A stretch of DNA of 12,430 nucleotides from an uncultured Clostridia bacterium (GTDB taxonomy: Bacteria; Bacillota; Clostridia; TANB77; CAG-508), in NCBI GenBank assembly GCA_948485625.1, contig CAOMRW010000034.1, forward strand, positions 1 to 12,430, read 5' to 3'. Under the pieces are notes generated by a model that was not told the origin of the DNA, searched no databases, and saw only the letters and a program-made list of their open reading frames with translations. Within the stretch, counting starts at the first letter, position 1. The number at the start of each line of letters is the position of its first letter. The position numbers and the translations under genes are program-made. Below are positions 6,824-11,970 of the stretch, one piece after another.

Positions 6824-7714
6824 ATGTTAGTAGAAAAAACTTTTTATTATTTTATGATATGGTCATTATTAGTATTTATTATTATATTAATAAATACTAT
6901 AAAATTTAATAATAGAAAAGAAATTGGTTTAATAATTTCTTTTAATATATTATATATTTTGTATTTAATAGTAATTGGAAATATTTTTGTTAAAGTCTTT
7001 TATATAGATATTGGTTGGGATTTTATTATGTATTTTGCAATATTTTTTATAGCTATAATAATATTGAGTGTTTCTACAATTATTGCATTTAAGAAAAGAA
7101 AAAGAATAGAAAGTAAGAAAATATCAATATTAAAAGTATTAATATTTTTTATGATACTGTTAATTCCCGTATGTACTATATATTTTTCATATAAAAGAGA
7201 AAAACAATTAATAGAATCAAGTGATTTATTGTATATAGATTTAAGAACTAATGATGCGATGCATTCAAAAACTAGAATATATGCAGTTAATTTCAAGGAA
7301 AATACCAACAATGAAATTAGTTTAGGTACATATGATAAGGGAGATAAATTAGAAAATTTTGTACAAAATAAATCAAAAGAGAGTTTTTTATATGAGATTA
7401 CTTATTCAGAAGATATAGATGATTTAGTTATACAAGGTCGTTATCAAAGTATTGAGAATTTACCTATAGTTGATAAAGAAAATATAAAAAGAATTTTATT
7501 AGATGTAAAAAATAATAATAAAGGATATAAAAATGTAACAAATTTTTATGTAGAATGGTATAAAGATATAAATTATTACTATATAGAAAAATCTCCTGAT
7601 GATAAAGAAAAATCAATTTTAGGAGGACTTATATATAATGGTTGTGATTATAAAGTGAGTATTCCAATAAATTATGGTATATTACAAGATATTGTTTGGA
7701 ATATTGATAAATAG
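6824..7714 (+). CDS. Membrane protein with four N-terminal helices and a soluble C-terminal domain, unknown function
   Basis: Four hydrophobic helices are visible at about residues 8-25, 34-57, 65-89 and 101-122. A soluble domain of about 170 residues (124-296) follows. Lys/Arg clusters after helices 1 and 3 (KFNNRK; KKRKR, about 90-95) suggest those loops are cytoplasmic. With an even number of helices, the C-terminal domain would then be on the same side as the N-terminus, presumably outside. That domain has alternating strand-like segments (LLYIDLRTN, RIYAVNFKE, FLYEITYSE, VTNFYVEWYKD, YKVSIPINYG), suggesting a beta-rich fold. I do not recognise it. The start is ATG 6824 behind a weak AGAAAG-type site. 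It is the second gene of the operon promoted at 6071 and ends at the 7792-7832 terminator, 77 nt after its stop codon. Confidence 0.85.
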   Translation: MLVEKTFYYFMIWSLLVFIIILINTIKFNNRKEIGLIISFNILYILYLIVIGNIFVKVFYIDIGWDFIMYFAIFFIAIIILSVSTIIAFKKRKRIESKKISILKVLIFFMILLIPVCTIYFSYKREKQLIESSDLLYIDLRTNDAMHSKTRIYAVNFKENTNNEISLGTYDKGDKLENFVQNKSKESFLYEITYSEDIDDLVIQGRYQSIENLPIVDKENIKRILLDVKNNNKGYKNVTNFYVEWYKDINYYYIEKSPDDKEKSILGGLIYNGCDYKVSIPINYGILQDIVWNIDK

Positions 7715-7791
7715 ACTATAAAAATTTATCTAAATAAGAAATTGTTAAGGTTATTAAAAATATAAACATAATTAGATTCACAATAATTTCT

Positions 7792-7832
7792 AAAAAATAA
7801 ATCTCTTTCTTTGGAAAGGGGTTTATTTTTTT
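7792..7832. terminator. Bidirectional 18-bp terminator after the membrane protein gene
   Basis: Positions 7792-7809 pair with 7814-7831 over 18 bp (two G-T pairs in this strand) around a TTTG tetraloop. The 3' arm ends TTTATTTTTT, and the 5' arm begins AAAAAATAAA, so U-tracts occur on both strands. It closes the 6134-7714 operon. Confidence 0.9.
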
Positions 7833-7843
7833 AGAAAATTTAT

Positions 7844-7872
7844 TTGAAATTAATAAAAAAGTATGATATCTT
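7844..7872 (+). promoter_or_regulatory. Promoter for the 105-aa/83-aa operon
   Basis: TTGAAA at 7844-7849, a 17-nt spacer and TATCTT at 7867-7872, with an extended TG at 7864-7865 (TATGATATCTT). It begins 12 nt after the preceding terminator. Transcription would start near 7879, about 28 nt before the ATG. Confidence 0.6.
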
Positions 7873-7906
7873 ATATGAAGAAACAAAATACTAGGAGGAA
7901 AATTAA

Positions 7907-8224
7907 ATGGAACATGAAATTAATGAAGAAAAAAGAAACAAATTTATGGAATATGCAGGAAAGAGAGTAAATAATGTATTACATGATATACAAATATTAG
8001 AACCAATGGCTAGAAGTAATGCATATGACTTTACAAAACAAGATGTAGAAGAAATGTTTAATGCAATGCAAGAAACTTTAAATGAAGCTAAAGAAGAATT
8101 TTATAAAAGATTTGAAGAAAAAGCAAAAGCAACAAAAAAAGTATTTTCTTTTGGAAATAGTAATAATGATAATGTAAACAATACAGAAGATGAAGTTGTA
8201 AGTGAGAGTGAAGAAATATTTTAA
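7907..8224 (+). CDS. Small acidic helical protein, 105 aa, unknown function
   Basis: The protein is cytoplasmic and almost wholly helical up to residue 78. Residues about 5-30 (EEKRNKFMEYAGKRVNNVLHDI) and about 43-77 (KQDVEEMFNAMQETLNEAKEEFYKRF) look like two helices separated by LEPMARSNAYDF. The tail (80-105) is polar and disordered, Asn-rich then acidic (SNNDNVNNTEDEVV). The pattern R-V-x-x-V-L plus N-x-Y-x-F/Y-x-x-x-D-V-E-x-M-F resembles small conserved proteins seen in clostridial genomes and mobile elements, but I cannot name the family. The start is secure: AGGAGG at 7893-7898, eight bases before ATG. The gene shares a promoter and terminator with the 83-aa gene, which starts 17 nt downstream. 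Confidence 0.85.
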   Translation: MEHEINEEKRNKFMEYAGKRVNNVLHDIQILEPMARSNAYDFTKQDVEEMFNAMQETLNEAKEEFYKRFEEKAKATKKVFSFGNSNNDNVNNTEDEVVSESEEIF

Positions 8225-8241
8225 TTTAAGGAAAATAGTTT

Positions 8242-8493
8242 ATGAGCAAAAATTATAAAGAAATTAACAAAGCAGAAACTGAAACAACAATAAATGTATT
8301 GTATAGTGAAAAGTTATTATCTATTTATACAAATAAAATAGAATTAGAAAGACAATTATATAAAATTTTAGGAGAGCCAAAACAAGAGTATGTAAAAGGA
8401 AAATCTATTATTGGAAGTATTTGGGAGATTCCTTTACATGAAAAAACTAAAATATCAAAAGTAATCTTAAAAGCTAATATTTTTGAATTATAA
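8242..8493 (+). CDS. Small protein, 83 aa, unknown function
   Basis: A compact protein with no membrane segment. A first helix-rich half (NKAETETTINVLYSEKLLSIYTNKIELERQLYKIL, residues about 9-43) is followed by a Gly/Pro turn (LGEPKQEYVKGKSIIGS, 43-59) and a strand-rich end (IWEIPL; ISKVILKANIFEL). The mix fits a small alpha+beta fold. I do not recognise it, though the KGKSIIGSIWEIPL stretch looks like a conserved core. AAGGA at 8228-8232 lies nine bases before ATG 8242. It is 17 nt behind the 105-aa gene and directly ahead of the 8505-8548 terminator, so it is the second gene of a two-gene operon and may work with that partner. Confidence 0.8.
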   Translation: MSKNYKEINKAETETTINVLYSEKLLSIYTNKIELERQLYKILGEPKQEYVKGKSIIGSIWEIPLHEKTKISKVILKANIFEL

Positions 8494-8504
8494 ATAGAAA
8501 GTAT

Positions 8505-8548
8505 AAGAGTATTGTTATATTTTACTATAATATATACTCTTTTTTTTC
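8505..8548 (+). terminator. Rho-independent terminator after the 83-aa gene
   Basis: An 8-bp stem AAGAGTAT (8505-8512) pairs with ATACTCTT (8534-8541) around a 21-nt AT-rich loop that can pair further. A run of nine T follows from 8540. The operon of the 105-aa and 83-aa genes ends here. Confidence 0.8.
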
Positions 8549-8571
8549 TTGATTTTTATAATAATATATTA

Positions 8572-8617
8572 TAAAATATTATTAGTTATCATAATATTTT
8601 AATAAAAATTTTTATTA
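8572..8617. repeat. Two adjoining AT-only palindromes in the spacer
   Basis: TAAAATATTAT (8572-8582) and ATAATATTTTA (8591-8601) form an 11-bp perfect inverted repeat with an 8-nt loop. Overlapping its end is a gapless 18-bp perfect palindrome, TAATAAAAATTTTTATTA (8600-8617). The 172-nt spacer from 8549 to 8720 holds no gene. The palindromes may be a bent or nucleoid-protein-binding region or may simply reflect extreme AT content. Confidence 0.4.
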
Positions 8618-8642
8618 TTAATATTAGGATAGTATGTACAAT
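8615..8642 (+). promoter_or_regulatory. Weak candidate promoter for the YiiX-like gene
   Basis: TACAAT at 8637-8642 preceded by TATG, with a poor -35 (TTATTA at 8615-8620, 16-nt spacer). Transcription would start near 8649, placing the 8668-8699 hairpin inside the leader. An alternative is TTGATA at 8659 with GATACT at 8684, but its spacing is 19 nt. Neither is convincing. Confidence 0.3.
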
Positions 8643-8667
8643 TAAATGAAAATAAATATTGATAACA

Positions 8668-8699
8668 AAGATATTTAAATAATGATACTTAAATATCTT
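8668..8699 (+). promoter_or_regulatory. Perfect 11-bp inverted repeat just before an RBS
   Basis: AAGATATTTAA (8668-8678) pairs with TTAAATATCTT (8689-8699) around a 10-nt loop. The 3' arm ends four bases before the Shine-Dalgarno AAAGGAAG (8704-8711) of the YiiX-like gene. No U-tract follows, so this is not a terminator. As DNA it could be an operator, and as RNA a leader hairpin that affects ribosome access or mRNA decay. Confidence 0.5.
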
Positions 8700-8720
8700 C
8701 TAAAAAGGAAGTAGTAAATT

Positions 8721-9281
8721 ATGAAAAAAATTTATATTATATTAACACATACAGGAACATTTTTATCAAGAATAATTAAAAGTTATACTAAAGATGAATT
8801 TTCACATGTGTCAGTAGCATTAGATTCAGAATTAAATGAAATGTATAGTTTTGGTCGTTTACATCCATATAATCCATTTTGGGGAGGATTTGTACATGAA
8901 AGAATAAATTCAGGAACTTTTAAGAGATTTTCTAAAACTAGAGCTAAAATATATTCTTTAGAAATACAAGATGAACAATATGAGAAATTGAAGTATGCAA
9001 TTTCATGTATTGAAAAATTAAGAAAAGAATATACATTTAATATATGGGGACTTTTTGCAGTTGGATTTAAAATGAGGATAAAAGTAAAAAAATCTTTTTA
9101 TTGTGCAGAATTTGTGAAATATGTTTTAGATGAAGCAAAAATAGAAACAAATTTACCAGAATTAATAAAACCAGAAGATTTTAAATCTATAAAAAATTTG
9201 AAAGTTGAATATGATGGATATTTAAGGTTATATAATACATTTCTAATTAATAAACTAATGGAACGAACTAAAAGTTTTTAA
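8721..9281 (+). CDS. Putative permuted NlpC/P60 (YiiX/YebB-like) papain-fold protein
   Basis: The layout matches circularly permuted NlpC/P60-type cysteine hydrolases, in which the catalytic His precedes the Cys. An N-terminal strand IYIILTHTGTFLSRIIKSYTK leads to FSHVSVAL (H29). An FGR/FVHERI core follows, then after helix 84-104 a short hydrophobic segment (107-115), and FYCAEFVKYVL with C128 at the head of a helix. Members act as peptidases, amidases or acyltransferases on cell-wall or lipid amides. The actual substrate here is unknown. There is no signal peptide, so the protein is probably cytoplasmic or membrane-associated. Length (186 aa) fits a single domain. The start is supported by AAAGGAAG at 8704-8711. 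It is preceded by a leader hairpin and followed by a 17-bp hairpin, so it is likely monocistronic. Family confidence is moderate; gene reality is high. Confidence 0.75.
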   Translation: MKKIYIILTHTGTFLSRIIKSYTKDEFSHVSVALDSELNEMYSFGRLHPYNPFWGGFVHERINSGTFKRFSKTRAKIYSLEIQDEQYEKLKYAISCIEKLRKEYTFNIWGLFAVGFKMRIKVKKSFYCAEFVKYVLDEAKIETNLPELIKPEDFKSIKNLKVEYDGYLRLYNTFLINKLMERTKSF

Positions 9282-9300
9282 ATTTAATAGGTTAATAATC

Positions 9301-9342
9301 AATCCAGTTTCTTTTGAATAATGTGTCAAAAGAAACTGGATT
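9301..9342. other. 17-bp perfect hairpin without U-tract, between the YiiX-like gene and feoB
   Basis: AATCCAGTTTCTTTTGA (9301-9317) pairs perfectly with 9326-9342 around an 8-nt loop. The 3' arm is followed by AATTCATTG, not by T residues, so it is a weak candidate for intrinsic termination on either strand. A looser outer pairing is possible between TAGG..ATAAT (about 9288-9299) and ATTATCCTA (9361-9369). It might still end the upstream transcript, act as a 3' stabilising hairpin, or lie in a longer feoB leader. Confidence 0.6.
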
Positions 9343-9402
9343 AATTCATTGAATGAAGTCATTATCCTAAATAAAAAACATATATTGTAATAATAAAAGT
9401 TA

Positions 9403-9418
9403 GGGTGGTGATTTTTTG
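9403..9418 (+). promoter_or_regulatory. Ribosome binding site deciding the TTG start of feoB
   Basis: GGGTGGTGA lies at 9403-9411, five bases before the TTG codon at 9416. An in-frame TAG at 9401-9403 closes the frame upstream. The G1 motif begins at residue 11 as is usual for FeoB, so no other start fits. Confidence 0.8.
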
Positions 9419-11566
9419 AAAGATACATATACAGTTGCATTAGCAGGAAATCCTAATGTTGGGAAATCAACTATTTTTAATAACTTGACAGGAATGCATC
9501 AACATACTGGAAATTGGACTGGTAAGACAGTTGCAAATGCAACAGGGAAATCTAATATAAATGGCAAGGATTTTTTATTTGTTGATATACCAGGAACATA
9601 TTCTATAATGTCAAGTTCAGAAGAAGAGGAAATAGCAAGAGATTATATATGTTTTGGCAATCCAGATGTAACAGTAATTGTTGTTGATAGTACATGTTTA
9701 GAAAGAAATTTAAATTTAGTTTTTCAAATAATGGAAATAACAGATAATATAATTGTTTGTGTGAATTTATTAGATGAAGCAAAAAAGAAAAAGATAAAAA
9801 TTAATTTAAGGAAATTAGAAGAACTATTAGGAGTTCCAGTTGTAGGAACAATAGCAAGAGATAAGAATTCATTGGAAAATTTAAAAAATACAATATATAA
9901 AGTTTGTAATGGAGAAATTGTTCCATCTCCTAACGAAGTAAAATACTCATATGATATAGAAAATAATATTAATTTATTAGAATTAAAGTTAAAAGAAGAT
10001 TATGAAATAAGTAGTAGATTAGAAAAGAGAACAACTTCTATAGTTTTAGAAAAAGGAAAGATATCTGAAAAACTATATAGATGGATTTCTTTAAAACTAA
10101 TTGATGGAGAAGAAAAAATTTTGAAATCAATTCAAGAAAATATAGGAATGGATTTTGATGATGAAGGTGTTCAAAAAAGTTTAGTTGATGTAAAACAAAA
10201 TTTAGAAAAACAAAAAATAAATCAAAGTAATTTTAAAGATAAAATAGTTGCAGATATAATGAAAAGAGCAGAAGAAATTTCACAAGAAGTTTGTACATTC
10301 GAGAATAAAGATTATGGAGAAAAGGATAGAAAAATAGACAAAATTTTGACATCTAAAAAGCTTGGAATTCCTATTATGATACTTTTTCTTGGAGTTATAT
10401 TTTGGATAACTATAATTGGGGCTAATTATCCATCTGATTTATTATTCAGTGTATTTAATTGGGTTCAAGATAAATTAATAGTATTTGCTGATTATATACA
10501 TTGTCCAGAATGGATTTCTAGTATGCTGATAAATGGAGTTTATCAAACACTTACTTGGATTGTGGCTGTTATGCTTCCTCCAATGGCTATATTTTTCCCA
10601 TTATTCACATTTTTAGAAGATTTAGGATATTTACCTAGAATTGCTTTTAATATGGATGGATTTTTTAAAAAAGCATGCTGTAGTGGAAAACAAATGATAA
10701 CAATGTGTATGGGATTTGGATGTAATGCATGTGGTGTTACTGGATGTAGAATAATAGATTCACCAAGAGAAAGATTAATTGCAATTTTGACTAATAATTT
10801 AGTTCCATGTAATGGAAGATTTCCTTTACTAATATCAATTGCAACAATATTTATTGCTGGTGCATATGCTGGTAGTAATGGATTTTTGGCATCAATATTA
10901 TCAACAGTAGCAGTTATTGCAGTTATAATATTTGGTATATTTTTAACATTGGTAGTGTCTAAGGTATTATCTAGTACAATATTAAAGGGTATACCATCAT
11001 CAATGGTATTAGAATTACCTCCATATAGAAAACCTCAATTCGGAAAGATATTAGTACGTTCAATATTGGATAGAACATTATTTGTATTGGGGAGGGCGAT
11101 TGTTGTTGCTGCTCCAGCTGGACTTATAATTTGGTTGTTGGCTAATATTGGTATTAATGGTCAGAGTTTACTTTTTATAATTGCTAATTTTTTAGATCCT
11201 TTTGCAAAATTGATGGGGTTAGATGGATATATTTTGACTGCATTTATTTTAGGAATGCCTGCAAATGAAATTGTTTTACCTATAATTTTGATGTGTTATT
11301 TAAAGGGTGGAATTCTAGTAAATATTGAAGATAGTATACAAATTGGACAGATTTTGATTCATAATGGATGGAATATGTTGACTGCTATTAATGTGATGTT
11401 ATTTACTATTTTACATTTTCCTTGTACTACTACATTGTTAACAATTAAGAAAGAATCTGGTAGTTGGAAGTGGACTGCTATTGCTTTTGTGATTCCTACT
11501 GTTTGTGGAATAGTTTTATGTATGTGTACTACTTTTATTTATAATGTTTTTAGTTTAATTTTATAG
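9416..11566 (+). CDS. feoB: Ferrous iron transport protein B
   Basis: FeoB imports Fe2+ across the cytoplasmic membrane using an N-terminal G domain. G1 GNPNVGKST is at 11-19, the switch/G2 region TGNWTGKTV at 31-39, G3 DIPG at 57-60 and G4 NLLD at 117-120. A helical GDI-like spacer (about 180-310) leads to the membrane domain (about 315-716). The first Gate region holds MGFGCN (432-437) with C436, and the second has HFPCTTTL with C670, matching the conserved Cys of the family. The domain is Cys-rich: C421, C422, C431, C439, C444 and C465 (VPCNGRFP). The NACGVTGCR and PCNGRFP forms replace the NVPAVxATR and SCGARLP of the E. coli type, marking a clostridial-type clade. The 716-aa length is normal to slightly short. 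No feoA or feoC lies next to it. It starts with TTG and ends at the 11592-11634 terminator. Confidence 0.96.
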   Translation: MKDTYTVALAGNPNVGKSTIFNNLTGMHQHTGNWTGKTVANATGKSNINGKDFLFVDIPGTYSIMSSSEEEEIARDYICFGNPDVTVIVVDSTCLERNLNLVFQIMEITDNIIVCVNLLDEAKKKKIKINLRKLEELLGVPVVGTIARDKNSLENLKNTIYKVCNGEIVPSPNEVKYSYDIENNINLLELKLKEDYEISSRLEKRTTSIVLEKGKISEKLYRWISLKLIDGEEKILKSIQENIGMDFDDEGVQKSLVDVKQNLEKQKINQSNFKDKIVADIMKRAEEISQEVCTFENKDYGEKDRKIDKILTSKKLGIPIMILFLGVIFWITIIGANYPSDLLFSVFNWVQDKLIVFADYIHCPEWISSMLINGVYQTLTWIVAVMLPPMAIFFPLFTFLEDLGYLPRIAFNMDGFFKKACCSGKQMITMCMGFGCNACGVTGCRIIDSPRERLIAILTNNLVPCNGRFPLLISIATIFIAGAYAGSNGFLASILSTVAVIAVIIFGIFLTLVVSKVLSSTILKGIPSSMVLELPPYRKPQFGKILVRSILDRTLFVLGRAIVVAAPAGLIIWLLANIGINGQSLLFIIANFLDPFAKLMGLDGYILTAFILGMPANEIVLPIILMCYLKGGILVNIEDSIQIGQILIHNGWNMLTAINVMLFTILHFPCTTTLLTIKKESGSWKWTAIAFVIPTVCGIVLCMCTTFIYNVFSLIL

Positions 11567-11591
11567 TTTGAATGTTTTTCATTTTAAGAGG

Positions 11592-11634
11592 AGTCATTGA
11601 AATTTTATTGATACATTAAAAATTTCAATGACTT
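11592..11634 (+). terminator. Terminator after feoB
   Basis: A 15-bp perfect stem (11592-11606 with 11619-11633) has a 12-nt loop and is followed by TTACTTAGTATATTTTTT, a loose U-rich tail. It starts 25 nt after the feoB stop. Confidence 0.75.
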
Positions 11635-11639
11635 TACTT

Positions 11640-11896
11640 AGTATATTTTTTATTATGTATTGTACAAATTGAAATGGAAATTATGTAAAAAAGATATTAC
11701 TAAAATTAGAAGTTTTTATTGTTTTATGGAAATAATAAAAGATATAATTAAGATAATTATTTGAACAAATCAAGTTACCTATTCAAGTTATCTATATATT
11801 ATGTGAATAAAGTATAATGAATTTGAAATAATATAAAAAATTATATTACAAAAATATTTCATAATTTTTACAAATGTATAACATTAAATATAAAGA
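11640..11896. other. Gene-free spacer upstream of the prepilin-like gene
   Basis: No ORF with a ribosome binding site is seen on either strand. The stretch is extremely AT-rich. The only clear structure is the pair of 13-nt repeats at 11770-11795. Together with the terminator and promoter on its sides, the gap between feoB and the next gene is 404 nt, the longest in the window without any gene. Confidence 0.5.
11770..11795. repeat. Two tandem 13-nt direct repeats
   Basis: TCAAGTTACCTAT (11770-11782) is followed immediately by TCAAGTTATCTAT (11783-11795), 12 of 13 identical. A similar but partial TGAACAAATC precedes them. They lie about 100 nt upstream of the -35 box at 11897, which is a possible activator-binding position. 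Confidence 0.5.
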
Positions 11897-11925
11897 TTAA
11901 ACAAAATGTATGATTGTGTTATATT
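11897..11925 (+). promoter_or_regulatory. Extended -10 promoter of the prepilin-like gene
   Basis: TATATT at 11920-11925 has TG at 11917-11918 (TGTTATATT), with a weak -35 TTAAAC at 11897-11902 and a 17-nt spacer. The poor -35 suggests dependence on the extended -10 or on an activator. Transcription would start near 11932, at the base of the following hairpin. Confidence 0.5.
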
Positions 11926-11930
11926 AAAAC

Positions 11931-11947
11931 TGCAGGATGTTCCTGCA
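11931..11947 (+). promoter_or_regulatory. GC-rich hairpin at the predicted 5' end of the mRNA
   Basis: TGCAGGA-TGT-TCCTGCA forms a perfect 7-bp stem with a 3-nt loop. It is far more GC-rich than its surroundings. Its position at the predicted transcription start resembles 5' hairpins that protect mRNA from decay. It could alternatively be a DNA operator overlapping the start site. Confidence 0.5.
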
Positions 11948-11970
11948 ATAGAACAAAGGAGAAAGAAGAA

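Noticed and set aside
7000..7311. Minus-strand ORF of 103 residues
   Set aside because: Shadow of the four-helix membrane protein, no RBS or promoter on that strand.
9355..9372. Complete Fur box in front of feoB
   Set aside because: Only the right half (CATTATCC) matches; the left half fits at about two of seven positions, so no full 7-1-7 site is present.
9255..9440. Minus-strand ORF of 61 residues across the 17-bp hairpin
   Set aside because: It overlaps both flanking genes and a strong hairpin, and shows no credible ribosome binding site.
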